From: Branchiostoma floridae
Lineage: Eukaryota; Chordata; Leptocardii; Amphioxiformes; Branchiostomatidae
Reading direction: 5' to 3'
Assembly (NCBI RefSeq): GCF_000003815.2
Contig: NC_049980.1
Location: 34,944,547 to 35,008,546, forward strand
DNA: 64,000 nt
The translations under genes were made by a program, and so were the position numbers. The number at the start of each line of letters is the position of its first letter. Position 1 is the stretch's first letter. The notes beneath the pieces were generated by a model. The model did no database searches. It was not told the DNA's origin and saw nothing but the letters and a program-made list of their open reading frames with translations. Positions 1 to 11,690 of this stretch are shown piece after piece.

Positions 1-411
1 CAGAATTGGACTCACTATGTAACATAATATCACGTGTCACTGTGGGTGCACTACATCTTTGTATAGTTTTTTGATGACATTTTCATGATGTGCTAGAAAA
101 ACTGCCCGGCAAACAAAGAAGAGGAAATGTTTGTGATGGTTTGTGGTTTATGTGGAAATCTCTTTGGCAAGCTTGCCTAAGGGCAAATGTTTTGTTACAA
201 CCACAGAGTGAAACTTAAAACCATTTTCCTGTGAACATTTTCCCTCTTACATTTTTTTGTACACCCAAAATTGGAGCCATGCACCTGATTTTGGATCATG
301 AGACAGTGTACCTAGACATTTGTGCAGGGTTTTGCTGACATTTTAATCATTTCATGAGGCTGTGGACAAATTCATTTTCCGTTTATGTTAGGTGTGCTAT
401 TTTGAGCCCTG
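1..411. mobile_element. Right part of a CAGGGCTCGAAAT-family inverted-repeat element (truncated by window edge)
   Basis: The stretch ends at 411 with ATTTTGAGCCCTG, the same terminus seen at the right ends of the elements at 17028-17367, 30542-31315 and 63478-63830. It also contains the family's internal words (GTGGGTGCAC near 45, TACACCCAAAATTGGAG near 260), which resemble the copy at 63478. The left end lies outside the window, so the target duplication cannot be checked; CTACG would be expected at the missing left flank. Confidence 0.5.
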
Positions 412-744
412 CTACGTAGTAACAGGTCGGCAACACAAAGCCGTGAAATTCCATAAAGAACAGGATGATGTCAATTATTCACCAGATTTGTGGTGATGCA
501 CTCTTTGTTCCCGGTAGTGTAATTCTCTAGCATAATTTATCAGTGCAGCGAACATTTATGTATAGCCTCCGGGGAGAACACTGGGATCCGTTGTCATGGT
601 AACATCGTTAATCATCTACGTAGATTTGGCTGTGGAAAGATTTTAATTTTTAAAGATGTATTTGTTTGTTTGTTTATTTATTTGCACATAGAAAAACTGT
701 AAAGTAAAGAGACTCTGAGGTTACATCATTACACCAAATAGCCC

Positions 745-940
745 TTACTCAAGCAACTGGATGTGATTTTGGAAACGGTCAGACGTTTTAGGCAGAATCC
801 ACTACCTGTTAGTGACACTAATCAAAAGATATTTTGTTGGTTTATGTCCTAACTATGAATTGATATGCAAAATAGATCCAGTTGGAGATCAGTTATTTTA
901 TCCAACTATGAATTGATGTGCAATTTAAGAGAGGTAATTA
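745..940 (-). repeat. Dispersed repeat fragment of the GGAAACGGTCAGACGTTT family
   Basis: It shares long stretches with 8977-9246 (same words, opposite arrangement) and shorter ones with 15955-16035, 26735-26805 and 33775-33930. The family carries a hammerhead-ribozyme-like core on the minus strand in its better copies; here the CTGANGA box has decayed. No open reading frame belongs to it. Confidence 0.6.
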
Positions 941-1190
941 TTAGAAATTAAGGCATGCAGGAGGAGGAAACAAACCTGCAAGGCTTATTATACAGCTATT
1001 ATATAACCCTCCTCCTTCACACTCATACAATTATCAATCATAATACAACATCATAATTATAATTATGATTGTAATTATAGTGATACTTCAGATCAAATCC
1101 CTACAGGGATCGCACAGTGCATGGCGCTTTGTCATCCATAAAATCAAATCAGCATGGCATAATCTACACACATACATCTTTGTACATACT

Positions 1191-1194
<4 letters not shown>

Positions 1195-1248
<54 letters not shown>
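1195..1248. repeat. (CA)n microsatellite
   Basis: About 26 uninterrupted CA dinucleotides followed by degenerate ACACATT repeats. Open frames across it are artefacts of the repeat. Confidence 0.95.
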
Positions 1249-1249
<1 letters not shown>

Positions 1250-1964
1250 TACACACATTACACACATATTAGTACATATTAGCAAGTAATAAACACGTTC
1301 TGGGCAAATGTAATAACATTAGAGATGCTGACTGTGTCTCCATGATAGAATTATCCTGCTGGAAACATCTCCAAATCATCTCCTGATTCCTTTCCTGCAG
1401 ACTCGTCCCTTTAGAGCTAGACTGTGAGATGCCCTTGTCTCAGAGCTCAGTTCACTTCTAGGGTTGTTGAAATCACTTCTGGGCTCTCTAAGCAACTGTA
1501 GAGGGTTGTCTGAGTGCTGTTTCAGACTTTTGAAGAATGCTTGATCAGACCAGTACATAAAAGACTACTGGTGTTCATGTACATATGTAAGTGAACTATA
1601 ACAACCACAAAACTTAACTTGAAGTTGAGAGGGTGCGATACACCATGAGGCAGTTTGCACGGATAATTTGAGGTTATGCAAATTTTAACTTTATTTAAAT
1701 TGTATTAAGAAAATACAGTATGCTGCACCGGACAGCAAGGTGTTGATGGATACACATTAAGGCACATACATAGTACAATAGATACAATAAATACAATATA
1801 ATTATCAAAATCGATCAGAGCAAATAAAATACCTATTAGTGGTCTATAGAAAGGTGGCGCAGCTGGAATCTTTTAGTTGATACAATGTAAGTGTGTAAGG
1901 CATCGGACACTTGTTTGTTTGTGGAGAGGTTATGAGCTGTGGATCCCTGGAGTAGGAGTGGCAC

Positions 1965-2131
1965 GGTAACCACCCCTAGTTGTAGGTAGGGGTGGGTACC
2001 GGTAACCACCCCTAGTTGTAGGTAGGGGTGGGTACCGGTAACCACCCCTAGTTGTAGGTAGGGGTGGGTACCGGTAACCACCCCTAGTTGTAGGTAGGGG
2101 TGGGTACCGGTAACCACCCCTAGTTGTAGGA
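1965..2131. repeat. 36-bp minisatellite, about 4.6 copies
   Basis: Near-perfect 36-bp units start at 1965, 2001, 2037, 2073 and 2109. Each contains GGTAACCACCCCTAG followed by its near-reverse complement CTAGTTGTAGGTAGGGGTGG, so each unit can form a hairpin. The 36-bp period keeps a minus-strand frame open, but nothing suggests that it is coding. Confidence 0.95.
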
Positions 2132-2987
2132 GGTGCTGGGCGGTGGATGTGAGGTTATGGAGGAGATCAGAGTACAGGGGACAGTGTAGGAGGTAATGTG
2201 AGACAGATTCAACAGTCAGTAAATGGTTATTTATTCAGGACTTACCTATAGTAAGTGTTTCCTGTTGGGAAGATCCAGACGAATGCCTCGGTCACCAGAA
2301 ACTCCATTTGCTGGTTACTAGTATTATAATTTAGTATTAAACTGATAGCTTGATGCAGGGCCGCTTATGGAAGTGTACTTCAGAACATCAGTGTTACAAA
2401 TAACAGGAGTTATTGATTCTATTGAGTCCAAACTCCGAACCAGCTTGTCTAAACCACCAGCTGACATTTGTGAGTCTGAAATGTGTCGACGACTTGTAGT
2501 AGCATCTGTAACCAAGCCAATAGCGAAGCCTGCAGATGTTTTTTCCTTACAATAGTTTCCAGTAGTGAAAGCAGAATGATCTATCATCTTGTCAACTTAA
2601 AAGTCCTGGAGAGAACTTTTACAGGTACAGTATTGAGAACGCTGAGCACACTGTTCGGTACTGGGCTGTCTCCAGATTTCAATGTGTTTTAGAGCCAAAT
2701 GTTGTGTTGTTCACTTTTGCTGTAAAATTTGTCTTTCAAAGCTTGCAGAAAATAGTATTATCAGTTTCATGAAGCTGAGATTTGTTGGAAGGAAGGGGTG
2801 AAATTTGTGTCTGTCCCAACCAGCAAGTTTACTCCCCAGTACGGAGTGACAGGTCCTGGAGACAGCTCAGGCAGTGCTTCAGCAACAGCTTTCCATCACT
2901 GTTATGGTGCAAGTTTGTGTTAGTGTGTTAGCGTGTTAGTGTTTTAGTGTGTTAGTGTGACAACTGTGACCATGACGACACTGACCG

Positions 2988-3849
2988 ATGACTGCCCTTT
3001 GTCTGAGCAGGTGTGTGAGGGTTGGGGTTAGGGTTGTTACATGTATATTGCACAGTAAGATTGTGTTTCTTTGAGTCGCCTATAATGATTCCCCCGGGCA
3101 CCAACCAATGACTGCTTTTGTCCGCGCAGATGTGTGGAGAGTTAGGGTTGGGGTTATTATCATTATTATCATTCCCCTGACGATGATGTACTGGTAGACA
3201 TCGAAAATTTGGGGGGTATGTACTGTATCTTTTCAAAAAACAGTCATTGATTGATGAAAATTTGTTGTAACCATTACTAGCAAGTTATGACTAATATGAG
3301 TGTTTCTTTGAGTTGCCTGTAATGATGACTGCACCAACCAATGACTGCCCCGTGTCTGTGTGTGTAGGTTTAGGGTTAGGATTATTACCATTACTTACAG
3401 CATTTTTGCTCTAATAAGCTGACGACTGTAATGATCATCGCACTAACTGACGACTGCCCTATGTTCGTGCAGATGTGTGTAGCGTTAGGCCTGGGGTTAT
3501 CATTATTATACAGCATTTTTGCTCTGTATAAGGTGTTAAGAAAGTGTGAGTACTGTAATGATCACCGCACTAACTGACGACCACCCTATGTTTCTGCAGA
3601 TGTGTAGGGTTAGGGTTAGGGTTATGGTTATTATCATTTCACAGCATTTTTGCTCTATATAAGGTGTTTAAATGTGACAACTATAAGTGTAACGATATAA
3701 CCACACCAACTGACGACTGCCCTATGATCCTGCAGATGTGTGTAGGGTTAGGGTTAGGGTTAGGTTTAATTATTATTATTATTATCATTTCACAGCATTT
3801 TTGCTCTAGTCTATGTAAGTTAACTGACGACTGCCCTATGCCTGTGCAG
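2988..3849 (+). repeat. Tandem array of splice-acceptor copies with TTAGGG repeats, leading into exon 1
   Basis: Seven degenerate units of roughly 105-136 bp (one interval is double length). Each contains a block like ACTGACGACTGCCCTATG, a pyrimidine-poor tract ending in TGCAG, then ATGTGT, which is the first six bases of the exon at 3850. The AGs fall at 3010, 3129, 3367, 3472, 3599, 3735 and 3849. In the six upstream copies ATGTGT (or a variant) runs into G-rich TTAGGG-like repeats and then a CATTTTTGCTCT block. Only the last copy continues into open coding sequence. The array may supply alternative acceptors or simply be an unstable minisatellite. Confidence 0.8.
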
Positions 3850-3948
3850 ATGTGTCTGCTTGATGACGGAAGTACACATGACGGACAAACACACCACTTA
3901 GGAACACTTGCGTATCTCGAAACAGAAATTGGGCCTCCGGACAAAGAG
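3850..3948 (+). CDS. MCTP: Candidate MCTP exon 1 of this window (N-terminal linker), phase 0 to 0
   Basis: A 99-nt open segment lies between an acceptor (CCTGTGCAG) and a donor (GAG|GTATGG). It encodes 33 residues beginning MCLLDDGSTHDGQ and ending EIGPPDKE; the other two frames have stops. Both ends are phase 0, which fits the phase-0 start of the next supported exon at 41479. The peptide is acidic and polar with no recognised domain, as expected for the poorly conserved region before the first C2 domain of MCTP. The support is indirect: splice sites, a single open frame, phase match, and the tandem copying of its acceptor, which is the pattern seen at the firmly identified exons. It could instead belong to an unrelated transcript. 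The leading ATG follows directly after the acceptor and I do not claim it as a start codon. Confidence 0.45.
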
Positions 3949-5479
3949 GTATGGGGTTATCTATAATCTATACTAAACCTCCAGAATAATCAATAATCGT
4001 CACATAATCATTATCAATCATTGCATAATCCTCCAGAATGATTTCCTAATTTTTCTGATAACTATATGATGTACTAAGGGTATTCAATCATCTATCATAG
4101 AATCAATTAATCAACACGTAATCCTCCACAATGTCCTCATCATGCCAGTTTTCAGATCATAACTAATACTATGTAGAAAAGAAATTCTATCATGTATCGT
4201 ATACGTTTTTCATTCCATACACTAATCCATTCTCTTTGACTTTGACTAACTTTATTCAGATCCACAATTAGCTTAACAATATACTCTTATACTTCATCTA
4301 TAGACTATACAGTCATATTTTGTTTACACATAGTGCAACATACATGACACTGAGAGCTGCTGTATGATCCATGACTCCTTTTGAAGTGAATGACCTGTAG
4401 AGTACACTTTAGAGTCTTAGACAGAGACAAAGGACCAATTTCAGCTGTTGACAGTACGTAATTCTGGTTGGTGAATGTTTTAGAGGGAAGCAGCTCCATG
4501 GATACAGCCGAGCGGAAACCAGTCAGGTCGACAGCTCGACATACGGCCGGGGGTTCCTAACAAAACGTTGATCTATGGTGCCTTAGGTGGGAAATGGGAT
4601 CTTAGCTGCAATTTCCGCTAACAATGTGCATCACTGCGTGCACCGCGTTTCCACCCCAGTACACAGGCCGGTACCTGCATATAGTATTTATGTAATATTA
4701 TATAGGCTCATTTTTCCTGCTCCAACGGCTTGTACATATTTGAGTGAAGAAAAATCTTTAGTATTCCACATGCCCTAGTTTATACAGCATCGAAGAGTGC
4801 CTGGAGTTCTTTCATTTGTGGAAAGGTTTTTTGTCCTTGTGTTCCTCTGTTCTTTGCTTGTTGGTAGACTAAGACAGTCTGTAGCATTCCTCATGTCTCT
4901 GGTCCTTCAAATCCTCCCAGCTTCCCAAAGTGGGAGTTTGGATGGTGACTCAGCTGCCTTGCTGTTACTAGTATGCATTTGGAGAGAATTTTGGTAAAAC
5001 TCTGTTTGTAAACTATTTGTGGTGAAACTCTTTCCAGAGATATCTGCAAGCTTTGTATGGGAATTCGAGAAATTATATTTATGTCATCAATTTCTTTTGC
5101 TGTGAGAGTTAAAGGTCTCCATTAGATGTGGGTTGGGTTTGAAGTAGACTGCTTTACCCCATTGCCTGCCCATATCCACTACTGCTTGCAATTGACGCAG
5201 AAATCATGTATAGAAAGTAACAGTAACTGGAGTAAAATCCTTATCATGTTTGATTCACCTATCACAGAACTTTTTTTGTCTGAAAGATCAATGAAAGCAA
5301 AACATTAACAACTGCTCTAACCAGGGTCCTGCTAAAGCCTTGTGAGTAAATATAGGTCAGAGGCCGTAACCAAGGAAACCTGCCCAGCCGTAACCAGGCA
5401 ATCACCATCCCCCAGATTAACTCTACAGATGGATTATTGATTCCCGACTGAGAGCGGGAAATGTCCACTTCTGCAGATT
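3949..5479. other. Intronic sequence without recognisable genes
   Basis: AT-rich sequence, including short ATAATC/CAATAATC repeats after the donor (3965-4110). A small number of open frames up to 66 codons show no family resemblance. Nothing else is supported. Confidence 0.6.
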
Positions 5480-5834
5480 CATCACCGATGGAAATCCGAT
5501 GATGTGGACGGTAATCTCAGAGTGCTCCTCCTAAACGTGACATCAGGCATAGCTCAGTTCTCACCACCTGAACAATTGGACAAAATAGCCTGTGCGCATA
5601 TTATGTGGTCGTCAATAATGACCCTGATGCAGGGTATAGAAACCAGTGATGTGGTTGTAATCTCATGACCAGAGAGCTGCGTGACATCGGGTACAGGTCT
5701 GGACAGTGTGACAGAATACCTGCAGTCTTCAATGGTGACATTAATGCACCACATAGAAAACCAATGATGTGGGTAACAGGTGATCTCAGAGTATACCTGA
5801 CATCAAGTACAGGTCTGTTCTGTACCTGAACAAT
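5480..5834. repeat. Internally repetitive dispersed repeat, left part (interrupted by the 5835-8489 element)
   Basis: Degenerate units of about 120 bp share words such as AACCAATGATGTGG, CTGAACAATTGGACAAAAT and GACATC..GTACAGGTCTG. The repeat resumes at 8490-8700. The copy at 5570-5590 (CTGAACAATTGGACAAAATA) shows what the site looked like before the transposon inserted. Confidence 0.75.
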
Positions 5835-5924
5835 AAGCCTATTCGCAATTACCGGCGCGAAATGCATGACGGGTAAAATCCGCCATTTTGGGAGATAACT
5901 TGCCAACCCAGTGTTGCGTCACGC

Positions 5925-6113
5925 GTGTGTAGTGTCAGCGTTTGTTTAAGGAGATGGCGCTCCGCGCCGCGCCGTGCGGCGCCGCAGGTGTTCCCACCTG
6001 ACAGGTACGAACGTACACCTGTTCTAAAGAAGATTCTAGAACTGTCAGTTAAGAATAAAGATAATTTTAAGTTTTTTAAGTCTGGTGTAAGACGTGTGTT
6101 TGTGTTTTACTGA
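5925..6113 (+). CDS. Unassigned open frame inside the ISL2EU-like element
   Basis: A 62-residue open frame follows a CpG-rich stretch (GCGCTCCGCGCCGCGCCG near 5955). The C-terminal half (PPDRYERTPVLKKILELS, then a KDNFKFFKSG segment) looks more protein-like than typical chance frames here. ISL2EU elements often carry a second gene, so this may be a remnant of one, but I do not recognise it. Alternatively the CpG-rich block is only the element's promoter region. No splice or start evidence is strong. Confidence 0.2.
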   Translation: MCSVSVCLRRWRSAPRRAAPQVFPPDRYERTPVLKKILELSVKNKDNFKFFKSGVRRVFVFY

Positions 6114-6763
6114 CAGTATATGAAGTAAGTGGAGTTTTTTTTTTCATTTTCGTTCCGGCCGTAATGGATGAGGAGGCGGAAGTTTATACACATGAAGAGC
6201 TAAGACACAGGACGGTTCTTCATAGTTATACTGCTAATTTGCTAATGCAGTTCTAAAATTGATTGGTTCATGGCAGTTATAAGCTCTGATTGGTTCCTGA
6301 CAGTAGAAAAAGAAATGAAAAGAAGACACCAGCAAGAGCAATTTTATCCATATCGGGAAAACATAATTATTGTGAGCTCCTACTGCTAGTTTGTTAGTTT
6401 GTCTGTTCGATAAATCATTTCCCATCACACAAGCCACTTCATGAACAAAGGCAAAAGTAAGATCCCGTTGATTTTATTCCAAAAAATATGTTCCTACACA
6501 CCACCAGTATGTCAGCATAAATGTACAGAACTCACAACTTAATGTATGAAAAATGTTTGAGAATACATTTGAGGACATGTTACAGAAAGGATCCACTTTT
6601 ATCTATTACATCTTCATTACATTGTCATTATTATCATCAGTCACAGTTTCCTGCTATCACAACATAATCAGTAAAGGATCATTAAAAAAGTCACTGGCAC
6701 TCAGCTGCCAGCAATTCAATACAGTTTATCTCTGCCAACTTGAATGGCTTGTATGCCAACTGT

Positions 6764-7175
6764 TTATTTGACCAAGTCTGGCTGCAGGTTCCGAACCAAT
6801 GCAGCACAGACCTTGATAATGTCATCTACTGCTGACATGAGTGTTATGGGAAATGTACCCTCCAGGATTTTGAAGTCCTTCAGTCGATTGTTAGCACGCT
6901 CTACGCGGATCCTCAAGTTTGCAACAGTTTTTGTTTTCTTTACTTTGTCTCTTGTCATGTGTCGCCTCCCCTATGCTGCTGGTGGTATTTCTAGTGTTGC
7001 ATTCAGCAGCATCAGGTCCTCCTGGATTGGAAATCCCCTATCTGCTATTTTTATAACGTCATTTGGATCAACCAAATCTAAAAAGCCACAGTCCCAGGTA
7101 ATGAACACATCAGAGGCTCTTCCGCCATAGGTCTTTGAAAGAAAGGAGATGTGCCCATTTGGTGTGATCCCTACA
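6764..7175 (-). pseudogene. Transposase catalytic fragment (DDE_Tnp_4 type), with in-frame stop
   Basis: Read on the minus strand, the segment encodes TLKPFVGITPNGHISFLS, then a GGRASD segment, IADRGFPIQED, then a TAG stop at 6971-6973, then GRRHMTRDKVKKTKTVANL, RIRVERANNRLKDFKILEG and VCAALVRNLQPDLVK. These match the ordered signature of DDE_Tnp_4 transposases: GITPNG, the second catalytic Asp in ADRGF, and the catalytic Glu in RVERA. The segment with the first catalytic Asp is not readable in this frame. The stop and the break from the THAP-like part make it a pseudogene. Confidence 0.8.
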
Positions 7176-7387
7176 AACGGCTTTAAAGTATTGTGTTTTT
7201 ATAGTCATACCATGTGGAGGCTTGTAAGTCTAAAGATCTAGGTCTCTCAATAAATATTTCTGTACAATAAATTATGCATCTTATACTACTACATTGTTTC
7301 TTGAACTGTGGTGGCAAGGTCTTGGAAATTGCAGCTCTACTTGGCCATACTATCAGTGGTTGTAGTCTAACAGACAGGAAGCGAACC

Positions 7388-7624
7388 CTAGTGTTGGCAA
7401 TCTGTGAGCAAGAACAGTTTTGTCCGACCATGGGTCTTTCTTGTCGTGGGAAATGCATAGCTGGAAAGGTTGGGGACAGTTGCATCATCAAAATCCTTTT
7501 TTTGTTCCATGTTTTTATTTGGACATGTCCCTGACTTCCTTTTTTTAAAGTTGATACAAGAAGGTTGAAACCGCCTTGGTTGATATGTTCCATTACCGCA
7601 GCCGACCACTGCACACAGCCTCAT
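7388..7624 (-). pseudogene. THAP-like zinc-finger N-terminal fragment of the same transposase
   Basis: On the minus strand the frame opens with MRLCAVVGCGNGTYQPRRFQ, the CxxxxC start typical of THAP-like DNA-binding domains in ISL2EU-type transposases. The remainder is rich in Lys and Arg, and I could not place the later Cys and His ligands with certainty, which suggests decay. It lies upstream of the catalytic fragment in the transposase orientation, as expected for one broken gene. Between the two (7176-7387) the frame is disrupted. Confidence 0.6.
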
Positions 7625-8489
7625 GTTGAACTCCGGCACCTTAAAAAAAAAAGGAAGAAACATTAAAGCAAATATCAACACTTAAACAAAAAAATACAGC
7701 TTTAAAGCGCAATACACTTCAATGCACATTCTACATGCACCCCTCCCCACCGTCACGTTTGCATAACTTGCAGCGACCTTGCTTGCACATTTATTAGTAC
7801 AATTTTTCAACCTAAAGCACCAGTTTAATACTAATACGGACATCCAAGCCATTTACTGCGATTATTAGTGTACTCGCTGTTGGTTCTTAACATTTTTTAT
7901 CTTTCTAATCAAAGTGTTGGTCACAGTACGAAAGCTCCTCAGTCAGTGCAAGCGGGGTCATGTCCGGACACGAGAGATCACGAGACAGTGACCATATCAG
8001 CTTTCATTATTGTGAAGACACAAGGTCGTGCATTTTAGCTAACATTTTTACGGTTTATAACATACGTAGGTTAAAATTTCCTAATTATGTCACACTGGTA
8101 ACCTTTACAGACAAAAACCTGGCTGTAGTGAGAATGGACAAAAATTCTAGAAGTAAGCGGCAAAGATAGATGGCATCGTGCATGGGGGAGGGATGCATGC
8201 GTTATCACTAACTGTGGTAACACTTGCTTGGATACCGTCAAAAAACGTACCGTAAATTCCTCTGAAGCGAAACTGAACACGGTGTTTCAGGTACACAAGG
8301 TTTAGGACATCGTTGGAACATCAGGTCCAGGCGGGTAGCTGCCGTTAACGCCGTGTAGAGGCTAAAAATCTCGACACTTGAACATTGAACCTGGACACAC
8401 GCTGCCCTGTCGAACGCGACTTGTTTATCTCACTTTTTTCGTTGCTAAGGAAATTCCGCGCATGCGTACTGGTAAATGCAAATAGGCTT

Positions 8490-8700
8490 ATTGGACAAAA
8501 TAACCTTCAATAATGACACTGATGCAGGATATAGAAATCTAATGATGTGGACGGTCTGGCCTGGGCAACCGAGTTGTAGATCTCCGAGTGCTGTGTACCT
8601 AAACGTGGTCTGTCCTGTACCTGAACAATTGGACAAAGTTTCCTGTGGTCTGCAGTAATGACAGAAGCACCATGTAGAAAACCAATGATGTGGGTTCTAT
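8490..8700. repeat. Dispersed repeat, right part (continuation of 5480-5834)
   Basis: It resumes with ATTGGACAAAATAACC directly after the transposon and repeats AATGATGTGG, CTGAACAATTGGACAAAG and AAACCAATGATGTGGGT. Together with 5480-5834 it forms one repeat split by the insertion. Confidence 0.7.
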
Positions 8701-8976
8701 AATTACGACTACAGACTACATTGAGTAGTGTGTAGATATATACTATAGCGGTTAGCGGCTATGACATGGGTGCTACTGGAAAGGGTTGTAGTTTGTAGGA
8801 CGGGACGTTGACCAGGTGTGGTCCACTGTTCACTGTCAAAAAGAGCTAGTGGAATTTCCCTAGTTTAATACCCTGCAAGTAATACTGTACATAGCGTCTG
8901 TCTTGTCTGTCATGACCAGTGGCTGACTTCATGATCAGTGAGCTAAACTGGATTGTGATTACGTTGAAGAAGGTTA

Positions 8977-9246
8977 GACATCCTAGTAAACTGGACATGA
9001 TTTTGGAAACAAACAGACGTTTCAGGCAGAATCCACTACCTGTTATCTTCCTCTCTTAAATTGCACATCAATTCATAGTTGGATAAAATAACTGTTCTCC
9101 AACTGGATCTATTTTGCATATCAATTCATAGTTAGGATATAAACCAACAAAATATCTTTTGATTAGTGTCACTAAGTGACTAACAGGTAGTGGATTCTGC
9201 CTGAAACATTTGACCGTTTCCAAAATCACACCCAGTTGCTTGAGTA
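8977..9246. repeat. Inverted-repeat copy of the GGAAACGGTCAGACGTTT family
   Basis: The two arms (8990-9050 and 9175-9240) are inverted copies of each other: GTTTCAGGCAGAATCCACTA at left and TAGTGGATTCTGCCTGAAAC at right, each followed outward by TTTTGGAAAC/GTTTCCAAAATC. The core contains a further inverted pair, CATCAATTCATAGTT. The full copy is a useful reference for the fragments at 745, 15955, 16860, 26735 and 33775. Confidence 0.7.
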
Positions 9247-10969
9247 ATGGCTATTTGGAGGCTTCTGATTACTTTCTCTAATTTTCCCCACAACGGTCCG
9301 CTCGTTGGGTGACCGACTTGTAGAGAACCGTGATGAAGTCCTGTATAGATTGTTTCATTGTTGGAATCAGCAGCTTTGATGTTTATTGATTGGCTCGATG
9401 GACTAAACCAGAGGAAAGGCTGATTGGTATTGATGCAGGATCAACAGCAGATGGCCACTTCTGGATTAGAGAGAAACAAGGAGCTCAAAAATCAGTTTCT
9501 GGTTCCTCTGTATTTGCTGTAGCCACAACCTAAGATGGTTGAGGGACTAACGTAAACTTTACAAATTGTTACTGAAACCTTTAATGTCTACTTCAAAGGT
9601 TGTATGAGACTCAAGGATGCCAACAAAATAATGCCTTTTTTATGCTTCAATGTTACAACAGCATTTCATGGTGCTGGATGTAGTAATAGAATGTCCTCCT
9701 CATGATAATAGGTTATTGGTTTTCAGGGTGGACAGATTTTCCCATTAAACCATTTACATGTACTTACAGGGGAGAGGCTCTTGCAGTGCTTAGAAATTTC
9801 TATCTACAGCCACATGAATGTATTATATACATTGTGAGCTTCAACGTAACAGATTTGAGGGTCTTTTTTCAATGCCTGAAACATGTTCCTTCTCCGTTGT
9901 TGTAGATGGAAGAGCTTATTTGATATTGAATAAGTATGTAATGCTATTATTGGGATGTTGTTAAATCGATGTTGTTTAACGAGGATGTGGATGAGCCCCC
10001 CTCATCACACTGGAAACGGAACACTGATTCCTCCTGACCCAGATTTCCACAAAGGCCCAAACCTGCAGATGATGATCTGATGATGGCGCCAACAGGCAGA
10101 AAATAACCATCATGAGCAGAATAAGCCACACAACATTTACGTGTACTAGTAAGACTCTGGGCATGCCGCGGCATAAAACTGGTGTCCTGGTAAGTTTACA
10201 TGCAGGAGGAGATTACTAATGATTTACTGGCAGTTGCCACACATGTAGGCTTTATGATGAAATAATCTGGTGCAGGATGAGAAAATGACTAAACATGAAA
10301 CCTGGCTTTTTTTTTGTGGTAAAACATGGTAATAGTTACTAATACTAAGTACTCAATAGGCATGATATAGCCAATTTACAAGTATGCAATGTTCTTGTAT
10401 GTGCACATGTTTTTTTTTTTTGGTAACATTGTATTTGCCTTGCTTAGGTTTGGGTTTAGCATCTTTAGTGATAATTCTAAAAGGAAATCCCTATTTAGCT
10501 ACTAGACTATAGCTACTAATACCCAGTGTTTAACAGAGCTAGCCTAGAGTTACTGCCCTGCAGAATCCAGGCTGTAAAACTAAAGGTGGGACACTAATGT
10601 TGCACTAAACAGTTAAACCTGCACTCCTGATTCCCTCTCCATCTCATCATGACACAGTAACGAGGCAGTTAGCATGAGATGGTACGGCAGATTAGCCTGC
10701 TGTACTGCTGTTAAAACTGGCGCCGTCAGGACTACAGTAAACATGGGAGCTCACACCCCGGTTATACAAAATTACGGGTTCGTCGTCAATCGTGACCATC
10801 TCAAGTTTTCTTCCTGGAGCTTATTGAAGCAACAAAGTTATATTGATTGTATATTTTTATAGTTGCAACATTTTAATGACTGTTCCTGGCAAGTGTGCAG
10901 TAAATGGCATTTTGCTGGCAGCGCGCAGTTCTGCATTTCCATTACGTTCATCAGTAACGTTAGTCTATA
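9247..10969. other. Intronic sequence without recognisable genes
   Basis: Short open frames only. A poly-T run lies near 10410. The 9975-10175 stretch is GC-richer and has two overlapping minus frames, but neither shows a known motif or matching splice sites. Confidence 0.5.
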
Positions 10970-10984
10970 TCTATATCCGTTGTG

Positions 10985-11125
10985 TTACTAAACAGGGTAT
11001 CCAGGGATATCAAAGTTGATGGACGGTAGTTTCAAATTGTAAATTTTCAAAATATTGCAGTTTGAAACCATCATCTGTTGACTTGATATTCCTAAATACA
11101 TTCTTCTTAAAAAGAACGGATATAG
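10985..11125. repeat. Dispersed palindromic repeat, related to 27510-27600
   Basis: Both places share a block reading approximately AAACAGGRTATYNAGGGATAT, GGTTTCAAAT and AATTTRAAACCATCATC. The GTTTCAAAT/TTTGAAAC pair gives a central inverted repeat. No termini or target duplication could be defined. Confidence 0.45.
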
Positions 11126-11461
11126 GATACCCTACGGATAAAGGAGAACTAGCGTTATATGTGCTCCCAGTTTTCCATTGTTATTCTTTCTATGATTCAA
11201 TATTCCACATCCCAGCGGCCATTTGTAGGGTAAAAATTCAGAAGATCAATAAAACTGAAGAGATTTCTGTTGAGATAGCTGCTTGCCAAGATTATTCATA
11301 TTTCCAATAAAGAAATGAGTTACCGTGAGACGTTCGGTGCCATAAATACTCGGTAGGGTTTATTGTTTCCATTATGGCACAAGATGGGAGACTCCATCCG
11401 TCAGTGTCAGGGACAGAGTCTGGAAATGTCCTCTTCAACAGTTTTCCCTGGTCCCTCAATG

Positions 11462-11690
11462 GATCAAAGTGACGCTCTTTCATGTACCATTTTGTTCACT
11501 TCCATCCTCGTATGATTGGAATAATTAAAATGTACAGCCAGGCCTTACATGGTGTATTCTACAGTACAAAACTAAATTTTTCTTTGCTCCTCGAGGGATC
11601 AAAGCGATGCTCTTTCATGTACCATTTTGTTCACTTCCATCCTCGTATGAGTGGAACCATTCAAATTTACAGTCAGACCTTACAGTTACA
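11462..11690. repeat. Two-copy tandem duplication of about 134 bp
   Basis: The block GCTCTTTCATGTACCATTTT plus CACTTCCATCCTCGTATGA occurs at 11475 and 11610 with about 85-90% identity. It keeps a 118-residue + frame open (11482-11838), which I regard as non-coding for lack of any motif. Confidence 0.8.

Larger units (their letters stand above)
5835..8489 (-). mobile_element. Decayed DNA transposon, ISL2EU/Harbinger-like, with AT target duplication
   Basis: Terminal inverted repeats are AAGCCTATTCGCAATTACC at the left and the complement of AAGCCTATTTGCATTTACC at the right. The flanks are GAACA-AT and AT-TGGACA, so removing the element and one AT restores GAACAATTGGACA, the sequence present uninterrupted at 5570-5582. 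Inside, on the minus strand, are a THAP-like N-terminal segment (7388-7624) and a DDE_Tnp_4-like catalytic segment (6764-7175) with a stop. A 2-bp AT duplication and this domain pair are what I know of the ISL2EU group. The left 150 bp is GC-rich and contains an unassigned + strand open frame (5925-6113). Confidence 0.8.

Noticed and set aside
6744-7130. 128-codon + strand frame
   Set aside because: It is the antisense shadow of the transposase pseudogene on the minus strand.
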